A program made the translations under genes and the position numbers. Of a stretch of DNA of 33,183 bases, positions 1-5,910 are shown piece by piece (the stretch's first letter is position 1; each line of letters opens with the position of its first letter). This stretch comes from Pseudomonadota bacterium. Lineage in GTDB: Bacteria > Pseudomonadota > Gammaproteobacteria > Pseudomonadales > Moraxellaceae. Below the pieces are notes generated by a model, which did not search any database, was not told the DNA's origin, and saw nothing but the letters and a program-made list of their open reading frames with translations. The stretch is taken from assembly GCA_021781515.1 (NCBI GenBank), contig JAJXWR010000024.1, forward strand, positions 1 to 33,183, in the 5' to 3' direction.

Positions 1-135
1 CCTGTTATTCGAATGAAATCTGCTACACAATACCATCGTACAACACCGCTAAAGTACTGGAACATGACCCTGCCAGTATCGGTTTTTAAACCGGCCATTT
101 CTCTCGATTTCTTCACCGGCGGTCACAGCTGGTAG
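1..135 (+). other. Open frame entering from the left edge, unassigned
   Basis: Frame 1 is open from the first base to a TAG at 133-135 and would encode about 44 residues ending in FFTGGHSW. It stops 7 nt before the next gene. I do not recognise the product. It could be the tail of an upstream gene, a frameshifted N-terminal part of the following gene, or chance. There is too little sequence to decide. Confidence 0.2.
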
Positions 136-142
136 CCAGGCG

Positions 143-739
143 ATGGGTGAACATGCGATGTACCCACAGCTTTCGCTGTTTCTGTGGGAGGAATTTGGCG
201 TTTACTCCAAGCGAATCAATGAGAAATGTTCATCGAATAGACGAGGGCCAAATGGCAACCGTTGGCTGTACCCAGACGTGGTTGGGATGGAGGACTTGGG
301 CGCTGAGTGGAGCCAAGAGGTGAGGGACTGCGTAAGACAGTATTCCGACAAGCGCACCAAGTTGTGGTCATTTGAGGCCAAGTTGCTGATCAACCGATCG
401 AACGTTCGTGAATGTTTTTTTCAGGCAGTTTCCAACTCGTCTTGGGCAAACTTCGGCTATCTGGTCGCAGCGGAGATCGAGGGCCAGGACACGCTCAAGG
501 AACTGCATATGCTGTTTGCAGCCCATGGAATCGGCCTGATCAAATTGGATGCCGACAACCCGGCAGAAAGTCAAGTCTTGATTCCGGCCCGCGAGAGGGA
601 CGAAATCGATTGGGACATGGCCAACCGGCTAGCAACTGAGAATAGCGATTTTCTAAAATACGTGAAGTGGGTCAAGCAGTTCTATCAAACCGGCGAAGCA
701 AGAAAGTCCGATTGGGATGTGCCCAAGACGACAGACTGA
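143..739 (+). CDS. COG2958/HrgA-like protein, apparently lacking its N-terminal domain
   Basis: The 198-residue product resembles, from memory, the C-terminal part of COG2958/HrgA-type proteins, which sit beside or replace restriction genes in some bacteria. Visible landmarks are WLYPDVVG (residues 41-48), LWSFEAK (74-80), INRSNVRE (83-90), SNSSWANFGYL (97-107) and a C-terminal QFYQTGEARKSDWD. The pair P44-D45 followed by E78-x-K80 fits the PD-(D/E)xK nuclease pattern, so a DNA-cleaving role is possible but inferred. Family members are usually longer and carry an N-terminal winged-helix (HARE-HTH) domain. Here the frame has stops upstream (one near 65), so the N-terminus is missing or frameshifted. 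Start choice (ATG 143 or 158) is uncertain, with no strong Shine-Dalgarno. It may be a decayed remnant. Confidence 0.6.
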   Translation: MGEHAMYPQLSLFLWEEFGVYSKRINEKCSSNRRGPNGNRWLYPDVVGMEDLGAEWSQEVRDCVRQYSDKRTKLWSFEAKLLINRSNVRECFFQAVSNSSWANFGYLVAAEIEGQDTLKELHMLFAAHGIGLIKLDADNPAESQVLIPARERDEIDWDMANRLATENSDFLKYVKWVKQFYQTGEARKSDWDVPKTTD

Positions 740-1355
740 GGAAGGCTACTCCAGGTGGCAGATGACATCAAGGCGAATCCCTCGCAATCGCAATCTTTTG
801 CTGTGGCGAAATCGGTCGTGCTGAACTTGGCTTCGCACACCAGTGTGCTTGCGATGGATTTCATTGCGCAATCAAACAAGTCGAGTAGGTTCGTCTCTGT
901 TCCTTTGTCAATATTACGTGCTGAAACATCGTCAATGACAGCCTTCTTGTATCGGGTACTCATGGTGATGCCAGTTGGCCTGATCCCATCAAATCATCTT
1001 AATCGCAACACGCATCTCGTGTTTGACTACCTGCGCTGCGCATGACCAAAAAATCGGTGAAGCAACCTGCTTTCGCATGATTAAATCGAGTTGTGAGTAC
1101 CCATGAATTATTCTCAACATAGACGCACAATAGATGTAATATCAGTAAATTTTGCATCGTCCTGATGGATGTTTCTCGAAATTCAGTCGCCTAAGCTCGT
1201 CAAATAATCCTCGTCGGCAGAGCAATTACCAGGCAATGGTCTTCATCATGTGGCTCTGATGGATGGAACAAATTTACCCTGTATGATCGAGGGCTTGATC
1301 TTGACTAAAGTTGTTTTTTGTGCCACAACTAAGGGGGTCAAATTGAGTTGCCAGC
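740..1355. other. 616-nt stretch without a supported gene
   Basis: Two overlapping open frames lie on opposite strands: forward 755-1045 (GTG start, 96 aa) and reverse 685-963 (92 aa, running into the preceding gene). Neither product is recognised and neither has a convincing ribosome site, so neither is called. From about 1046 to 1355 stops are frequent in all frames. The end of this stretch holds a short inverted repeat (1309-1330) just ahead of the antitoxin gene. It may be decayed coding DNA. Confidence 0.4.
1309..1330. promoter_or_regulatory. Inverted repeat ahead of the PIN toxin-antitoxin pair, candidate operator
   Basis: Arms AGTTGT (1309-1314) and ACAACT (1325-1330) flank a 10-nt centre, 26 nt before the antitoxin ATG. 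Antitoxins with Phd-like DNA-binding N-termini usually repress their own promoter by binding such palindromes. A TTGACT at 1301-1306 could be a -35 element, but no good -10 follows. The arms are short, so this is a weak inference. Confidence 0.3.
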
Positions 1356-1688
1356 ATGCATGTATTTACCATTCGTGAATTGCGAGAACGTTCTGGTGAC
1401 CTCAGTCGTGAGGCTGAAGAGGGGAGGCTTGCACTCGTCACCCGCCACGGACAGCCATTGTTCATTAGTGTTCCCTTTACCGATGATCTGCTTCAGATGG
1501 GCGTTCATACGGCGTTGGCTGTTAGCTTGTTTAAGAGCGGCGAAATCACTTCTGTACGAGCTGCCAAGCTGGCGAGGATGAGTCTGCCGCAATTTCTGGA
1601 GCATCTAAGTGCACAGGGCATTGCTGTAGTTGATTACGAACCGGCAGAACTGGTACAGGAACTAGCATCTTTCGATGCTGTGCAATGA
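1356..1688 (+). CDS. Type II antitoxin, Phd-like N-terminus joined to UPF0175-type C-terminus
   Basis: The 110-residue protein starts HVFTIRELRERSGDL, like the DNA-binding half of Phd/YefM antitoxins (roughly residues 1-45, with RHGQPLFISVPF as the second strand). From about residue 50 it carries a UPF0175-like segment with LAVSLFKSGEITSVRAAKLA and MSLPQFLEHL. UPF0175 proteins commonly neutralise PIN-domain toxins. Known role of such proteins: bind and inhibit the partner toxin and repress the operon. The stop codon overlaps the toxin start (ATGA, 1685-1688), which indicates translational coupling. ATG 1356 is the first start after an in-frame TGA at 1344, and the ribosome site is poor. Another possible name is simply 'UPF0175 family protein'. 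Confidence 0.82.
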   Translation: MHVFTIRELRERSGDLSREAEEGRLALVTRHGQPLFISVPFTDDLLQMGVHTALAVSLFKSGEITSVRAAKLARMSLPQFLEHLSAQGIAVVDYEPAELVQELASFDAVQ

Positions 1689-2182
1689 GTCGACCTGTTA
1701 TCGTGTCTGATTCTGGGCCACTGATCGCACTGGCCGGTTGTGGTCAGCTGAAACTGCTTGTTACGGTTTTTGATGCTATTCACATTCCACAGGTGGTGTT
1801 GGACGAAACTACAGCGGATCGTTCACGTCTGGGTGCAGCCGATATTGTTGCCTTTGTACAGGCTCATGCGCAGGTTCATCCTAGACGTGATGATGCTGCC
1901 TATATTGCTATGACCGCTTATCTTGACGATGGAGAGGCGCAGGCGCTGAGTTTGGCTCAAGCGATGGGGTGCGGTGTGCTGATAGATGAACGTTGTGGTC
2001 GTCAAGCGGCAATGCGCCAGGTTATTCCGTTGTTCGGCGTGTTGGGTGTGCTGCTGCAAGCCAAGCGCATCGGCAAGATTGAGTGCATCGCTCCGGTGCT
2101 GGATCAAATGCAGAAGAATGGCTACCGCATTTCGCAGGCGCTTATTGACGAAACCTTAAAACTTGCAGGGGAGACAAGCTGA
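1685..2182 (+). CDS. DUF3368-type PIN-domain toxin (predicted ribonuclease)
   Basis: The 165-residue product has the DUF3368/PIN layout: VIVSDSGPLIALA with acidic D9 at the N-terminus, VVLDE (D40/E41), DDGEAQALSLA with E84, and VLIDERCGRQAA with D101. These acidic residues are expected to hold the Mg2+/Mn2+ of a PIN ribonuclease. A conserved GVLGVLLQAKRIGKI segment follows, as in other DUF3368 proteins. It is translationally coupled to the upstream antitoxin. The family's role is RNA cleavage that slows growth when the antitoxin is lost; the RNA target cannot be read from sequence. All expected acidic residues are present, so the toxin looks intact. A degenerate transposase tail begins about 40 nt downstream, consistent with a mobile setting. 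Confidence 0.85.
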   Translation: MSRPVIVSDSGPLIALAGCGQLKLLVTVFDAIHIPQVVLDETTADRSRLGAADIVAFVQAHAQVHPRRDDAAYIAMTAYLDDGEAQALSLAQAMGCGVLIDERCGRQAAMRQVIPLFGVLGVLLQAKRIGKIECIAPVLDQMQKNGYRISQALIDETLKLAGETS

Positions 2183-2220
2183 ATCCTCTGACAGGCACAT
2201 TGTCGAAACCAATGTGTCTT

Positions 2221-2642
2221 TGGTATTGCCTGCGCTGGCGCATTGAGGACTGGCTCCGTGTTTTCAAAAGTGCTAGCAAGGTTGAAGACTTGCAACATAA
2301 AACAGCCGAGCGACTCAAACGGGCGCTGGCAATTAATTTCGTGATCGCACCTGGCGTATTATGCTCGTGACCCTGCTGGGTAGAAACTATCCGGAGTTAC
2401 CGGCCGAAATACTGTTCTCTGACCATGAAGTCGAGGTATTCACCGCTTATTCTAAAAAAATGACGAGCCTTTAACACTTGGGCTCTGTGGTTCTACTGGT
2501 AGATCAACGGGGTGGATACATCGCTCGCCAATCGGACTTACCGCCGGGACATCAAATGATGTGGCGTGGCTATGCCCAACTACACATGTTGTGCGCAGGG
2601 TATCTGCGTAGCAGACAGATGGAACAGCAATTTTGTGGGTAA
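2221..2642 (+). pseudogene. Decayed IS4-family (Tn5-like) transposase, C-terminal remnant
   Basis: In one frame from 2221 the sequence reads WYCLRWRIEDWLRVFKS..., the hallmark C-terminal catalytic segment of IS4/Tn5-type transposases (YREK-type region with the acidic residue in RIED). It then meets TGA near 2370. Shifting frame at about 2345 restores LVTLLGRNYPELPAEILFSD, then AYSKKMTSL, an in-frame TAA near 2470, then GGYIARQSDLPPGHQMMWRGY to a final TAA at 2640-2642. So at least one frameshift and one nonsense codon separate three matching blocks. The N-terminal two thirds of the transposase is absent. No terminal inverted repeats were identified. It is a fossil that marks past insertion beside the toxin-antitoxin genes. 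Confidence 0.85.
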
Positions 2643-2792
2643 ATGGCAGGCCAAGCCGGGCCGGTCGGTCTTGGCCCCGGAAATCATGTCCGCAAAAATC
2701 CGCTCACAACCAGCTTTATGCAGCGCATCCGTGCAAGACAGTGTCCTGTTCCGCCGTCTAATGATCGTTTGACGGACAAGGCCATCGGTGAC

Positions 2793-3116
2793 TCAGATTA
2801 CGCCGACGACCAGCAGTAATGCACGATCAACCGTCTTCATTCTCTCTTCGTCGAGACGGCCAAATGGTTCGCTGATTTTGGTACGCGGTAGCGTTGAAAG
2901 TTTGTCCACCATGACCTGCGAAAGCGTGCGCAATCCATGGACGGGATTTGGCTCCACGGTCACGCGAAATGAGGTATTGCGCAAATCGCTTGTGACCGGG
3001 CAGAGCACAACGCTTTCCAAATCCGTCAAAAGGTCGGATTGAACGACCAAGGCCGGCTGCGGTTTGCCGTAGTCACCCTGCAGAGAAACAGTGACCAAAT
3101 CACCTCGTTGCATCAT
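2793..3116 (-). CDS. MazF/PemK-type endoribonuclease toxin
   Basis: The product is about 107 residues and shows the MazF fold landmarks: QRGDLVTVSL near the N-terminus (R4-G5-D6), GKPQPALVVQ (17-26), LCPVTSD (38-44, with the conserved Thr/Ser), and SQVMVDKLSTLPRTKI in the C-terminal half. MazF toxins cut single-stranded mRNA at short motifs. The start ATG (3116) overlaps the antitoxin stop in an ATGA arrangement. A TTG six bases upstream (3122) is in frame but less likely. It is second in a two-gene reverse-strand operon behind the MazE-like gene, and its 3' end faces the decayed transposase. No key residue is obviously missing. Confidence 0.88.
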   Translation of the reverse strand: MMQRGDLVTVSLQGDYGKPQPALVVQSDLLTDLESVVLCPVTSDLRNTSFRVTVEPNPVHGLRTLSQVMVDKLSTLPRTKISEPFGRLDEERMKTVDRALLLVVGVI

Positions 3117-3334
3117 TCCCAACCCTCAACGTGGGTTGCCGCCTCTTCGGTGAAACGCAAAACCTCGGCTTCTGCCGGGTCGCCCTTGAGGGTTTGGCAC
3201 TGCTGCCGCACCTGCACCGCAAACTCAGGCGAGCGGGTATCCGGCACCCAAAACTGGACAGGGCGCAGCCCAGCAGCACGCATACGCTCGCGGTGACGCG
3301 CTACCTTGTCGGTCGATTCGTGTATTGATGGCAT
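3113..3334 (-). CDS. MazE-like antitoxin (DUF3018 type)
   Basis: The 73-residue protein contains KVARHRERMRAAGLRPVQFW followed by VPDTRSPEF, typical of the DUF3018 'antitoxin MazE-like' family that pairs with MazF toxins. The family binds operator DNA through its N-terminal part and wraps the toxin with the C-terminal part. The start at 3334 is chosen because GGAGG (complement of 3340-3344) lies 5 nt upstream. In-frame ATGs at 3346 and 3355 would place this Shine-Dalgarno inside the gene. It is directly coupled to the toxin by ATGA overlap. A 9-bp inverted repeat (3349-3384) lies immediately upstream and probably serves autoregulation. Confidence 0.85.
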   Translation of the reverse strand: MPSIHESTDKVARHRERMRAAGLRPVQFWVPDTRSPEFAVQVRQQCQTLKGDPAEAEVLRFTEEAATHVEGWE

Positions 3335-3348
3335 GATGACCTCCATTG

Positions 3349-3384
3349 GTTGCATGTTAGGTTACATGATGCCGTACATGCAAC
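3349..3384. promoter_or_regulatory. 9-bp inverted repeat upstream of mazE-like gene, candidate operator
   Basis: GTTGCATGT (3349-3357) and ACATGCAAC (3376-3384) are perfect reverse complements separated by 18 nt. They lie just upstream of the reverse-strand antitoxin Shine-Dalgarno. Position and symmetry fit a toxin-antitoxin operator where the MazE/MazF complex would bind. That function is inferred from family behaviour. Confidence 0.5.
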
Positions 3385-3398
3385 TGTGACGCAACTCT

Positions 3399-3413
3399 AG
3401 CTGCGACGCAGCT
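3399..3413. repeat. Compact palindrome AGCTGCG-A-CGCAGCT
   Basis: This is a perfect 7-bp inverted repeat around a single A, 15 bases in all, between the MazE-like operator and the truncated barrel gene. It could be a protein-binding site or recombination junction. There is no T-tract, so a terminator is unlikely. Confidence 0.4.
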
Positions 3414-3446
3414 TCGTGCTGTGGACTTCTGAGCAATTCCAGCAGC

Positions 3447-4223
3447 TTGCGGCGTGTCGTGTATAGGATTGCTGACGCTGACCGTTCAGAAGTAGGCTGC
3501 ACACCGGTCGGCTCGTTCCGTGAACTGGTGGTGCAGTCGTCTTCTGAACTCTGGGATGATCTGGTTTATTCGGATGCAGGGGTTTACCGCAATACGAAAA
3601 ACAATTATCTGCGTGGAGTAACGGCCGGCAACGATTTCACGACAGTGTTACAGGATTATGCACCCTACTGGCGGTTGGGACTGCAAAAAGAAACCGGAAC
3701 ACAAAGTTTTGAGATTGGTGGATTCGGTCTGGCAGGAAAACCCGATGTGGATCCAGTCAATCCATCTGCCGGAACCATATCACTGCGAGATGTTGGTGCA
3801 GATGCCTCGTACCAGTATATTAAAGGTGACCACACTTTTTCAGCGCACGCCACTGCTATTCATGAAAACCAGTCTCCAAACGCTGGCAATGGGAACGTCG
3901 GTACGGTATTGAATACCTATCGGGTGGATGCCATTTATCACTTTAAACGTCAATGGGGCGGTGGAGTGCAGTATTTTGTGACCACAGGTTCCTCATCCAG
4001 TAGTTTGTATTCCTCTCAGGATCCGGTGATGGATTACTTCGGCAACAATCCATTGACCCGAGGTTATGCACTGGAAATGGATTATCTGCCGATTCCGCAA
4101 ATCAAAGTCCTGCTGCGTTACACCGTGTTTACGGATTTCAATGGGGCACAGTACAACTATGTTCCCGGAAGGAATGCAGCGGATAACAACTACCTGTATC
4201 TGAATACCCAGATCATGTTCTGA
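3447..4223 (+). pseudogene. Outer-membrane beta-barrel protein, C-terminal part (N-terminus missing)
   Basis: From about residue 30 the 258-residue frame has alternating polar/aromatic strands typical of a barrel: APYWRLGLQKE, FEIGGFGLAG, ASYQYIKGDHTFSAHATAIHE, YRVDAIYHFKRQWGGGVQYF. It ends with MDYLPIPQIKVLLRYTVFT, FNGAQYNY, GRNAADNNYLYLNTQIMF, finishing in phenylalanine as barrel proteins do. From memory this C-terminus resembles outer-membrane proteins found with cytochromes c in metal- or sulfur-oxidising Proteobacteria. Those are longer (about 400 residues or more). Here there is no signal peptide, the start is a TTG without a good ribosome site, and the first ~25 residues do not look like barrel. 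The 5' end was probably lost where the toxin-antitoxin patch begins. Substrate or partner is unknown; the next gene is a tetraheme cytochrome. Confidence 0.6.
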
Positions 4224-4265
4224 GAATCAGTACACGCGGGAGACAGGCAGGTCTGGAGCGGTGTG

Positions 4266-4364
4266 GGAGGAGTGTTGCGAATGAGGTTGTGAATAATGTT
4301 GAGCATTGAACGGCGTGTGGTGTCAGTTCAGACGGCAACATGGACACAAATCAGGCACTCCTCC
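4266..4364. repeat. Widely spaced 9-bp inverted repeat in the barrel-cytochrome spacer
   Basis: GGAGGAGTG (4266-4274) pairs with CACTCCTCC (4356-4364), with 81 nt between them, and TTTTCT follows. In RNA it could close a long stem-loop after the barrel gene. The T-run is short and the loop long, so terminator function is doubtful. Confidence 0.3.
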
Positions 4365-4459
4365 TTTTCTAAAGGGATGATTAGAGCGCAGGAAGCGCAG
4401 CCATAACAGCATGCACAGTCATCTATAAAATGGCTGTCACATTAAAGAGGTACGTCAAC

Positions 4460-5077
4460 ATGAGCACATTCAGAGAAACACGAATCATCCGGTGGTTAGA
4501 CCAGATGTGGCAAGTCCTGAAAAAACCCAGTGCAAAATATTCACTACTGGCTTTGCTGGGTGCCGGGTTTGCGGCGGGTATTGTTTTTTGGGGGGGATTT
4601 AACACCGGGCTTGAAGCCACCAACAGACTTAACTTTTGTATCAGTTGTCATGAAATGCGAGACAATGTTTATCCGGAATACAAAAAAACCATTCATTATC
4701 AGAACCCGGTGGGAGTGAGAGCCATCTGTTCAGACTGTCATGTACCGCACGAATGGATCCCCAAAATGCGCCGTAAAATGCGGGCCAGTCTGGAAGTCTT
4801 TGCAAAAATAACCGGCAAAGTCGATACTCGGGAAAAATTCCAGAACCATCGCCTTGAAATGGCAGAAGATGAATGGGCGCGCATGAAAGCCAATAAATCC
4901 CAGGAATGCAAGAACTGCCACAGTTATCCCGCCATGACCACCAGTACCCAAACCCCTGATGCGGCTTCCCATCATCTGCAGGCCATGAAAACAGACGAGG
5001 CCTGTATTGATTGTCACAAGGGGATAGCGCACATGCTACCAAAAGGGTATGTCGATCCCTCGTTGTCCGAGGATTAA
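4460..5077 (+). CDS. NapC/NirT-family tetraheme cytochrome c (membrane quinol dehydrogenase)
   Basis: The 205-residue protein has an N-terminal membrane anchor (about residues 27-47, rich in Ala/Leu/Gly) and four CxxCH haem c sites: C60-H64, C90-H94, C150-H154 and C182-H186. The first pair with NFCISCHEMRDNVYPEY and SDCHVPHEW, and the closing CIDCHKGIAHMLPKG, match the NapC/NirT/CymA/TorC-N family. These proteins oxidise membrane quinol and pass electrons to periplasmic reductases. No nap, nir or nrf partner is visible, so the terminal acceptor is unknown; the neighbouring barrel fragment hints at an outer-membrane route. Start: AAAGAGG at 4444-4450 sits 9 nt before ATG 4460; an upstream in-frame ATG at 4430 lacks such a site. 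A T6-G7 run lies in the anchor codons. Confidence 0.92.
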   Translation: MSTFRETRIIRWLDQMWQVLKKPSAKYSLLALLGAGFAAGIVFWGGFNTGLEATNRLNFCISCHEMRDNVYPEYKKTIHYQNPVGVRAICSDCHVPHEWIPKMRRKMRASLEVFAKITGKVDTREKFQNHRLEMAEDEWARMKANKSQECKNCHSYPAMTTSTQTPDAASHHLQAMKTDEACIDCHKGIAHMLPKGYVDPSLSED

Positions 5078-5431
5078 GGAGTCATGCCGGGGGAATCATC
5101 CTCCGGAGGGAGTGAGTCAGGTTAACACCGTACAATGGTCGCCTTCACCCGAAATGGAAAGCATCAAGTGAGGGCGACTCCCCGTCTGTTTCCAATCCCG
5201 CTGTTTTTTTTGCTGATTTGCGCCACCGGCTGAATCAGCAAATGCCGCTTAACCCTTGAAAATAATCAGCAGGTTTTTTCTGGAATCAATGGTTACGATA
5301 ATTATTGCAGCGACTGTCGCTGTAAGGCTGGATTTTTTTTTTGCTTGGACTATAAATCGCAATAGACAGTACACTATAGTAGTTAGCTGTTTGTTGGTTC
5401 GGCAATTCGCACTTATGCACAAGGGGGCAGT
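5078..5431. other. 354-nt intergenic region rich in repeats
   Basis: There is no supported gene. A small stem (5087-5106, ATCA loop, one G-U) follows the cytochrome gene but has no T-tract. A larger inverted repeat occupies 5209-5242. T-runs occur near 5203-5211, 5274-5279 and 5332-5342. A/T-rich TATAAA and TATAGT blocks at 5351-5380 probably include the promoter of the following sutA-like gene, but no clean -35/-10 pair with 16-18 nt spacing stands out. Confidence 0.5.
5209..5242. repeat. 10-bp perfect inverted repeat with a third half-copy nearby
   Basis: TTTGCTGATT (5209-5218) and AATCAGCAAA (5233-5242) are exact reverse complements around a 14-nt centre. The core octamer AATCAGCA recurs at 5264-5271. 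Three copies of one octamer within 61 nt suggest protein-binding sites or a small mobile-repeat relic. A terminator is unlikely because no T-tract follows the second arm. Confidence 0.5.
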
Positions 5432-5743
5432 ATGTCTGATGATTTTGATGATTTTGCCGATGGCGATCAGGAAGATTCCGGTTCAGAAGAAATGGATGTG
5501 GAAGCGTCTGGAAATGTTGAAACGGGTACCGCAGCAGCCACGGAAGAAGAAGGTCGGCATCTGACCGAACTGGAGGAAGCGGAGCAACTGACGGTTTCAG
5601 CCAAAGAGTCACTGCGCCGCGAAATGGAGGAGCAGATACAGCGGTTTTTACAGTCGGGTGGGAAAATTCAGGAGGTGCCTCCGGATGTGACTGCTGATCC
5701 GCCGCGCAAGCCTGAAAGCAGTTATGGGAGCAAGCCGATATAA
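5432..5743 (+). CDS. sutA: SutA-like RNA polymerase-associated regulator
   Basis: The 103-residue protein has a highly acidic N-terminal half (DDFDDFADGDQEDSGSEE), a charged helical middle (about 48-74, ending RREMEEQIQRFLQSGGKIQE) and a C-terminal tail ADPPRKPESSYGSKPI. That tail is close to the end of Pseudomonas SutA as I remember it (DPPKKPDSKYGSRPI). SutA binds RNA polymerase and promotes transcription, including rRNA, during slow growth; its acidic N-terminus and central helix contact the polymerase. The ribosome site AAGGGGGC lies just before ATG 5432. The gene stands alone between the repeat-rich spacer and the LysM gene. Homology is recognised by pattern, not by alignment. Confidence 0.78.
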   Translation: MSDDFDDFADGDQEDSGSEEMDVEASGNVETGTAAATEEEGRHLTELEEAEQLTVSAKESLRREMEEQIQRFLQSGGKIQEVPPDVTADPPRKPESSYGSKPI

Positions 5744-5910
5744 TTACGCAGAATGAGGGATGTGACTAGATACGTCTGGAGGTACTGCTAGACTGTAGTG
5801 CGGTGTGGCCTCTTGTGTGCAGTGGTATCAAGGGCTGAGTCTGACCATGATTCTGAGCATTGGTGGACGCAGCGGTGTTGAGTGCGTGATTTGTTGATGA
5901 AGGAACGGCG

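Noticed and set aside
685-1045. Opposing open frames 685-963 (reverse) and 755-1045 (forward)
   Set aside because: Neither has a recognised product or good ribosome site, and the reverse frame overlaps the upstream gene; kept only as part of an unassigned stretch.
2566-2772. 68-codon forward open frame as a separate gene
   Set aside because: It is an out-of-frame reading of the decayed transposase tail and its flank.
5087-5106. Hairpin after the cytochrome gene as a terminator
   Set aside because: An 8-bp stem exists but is followed by AGGGAGTG, with no T-tract.
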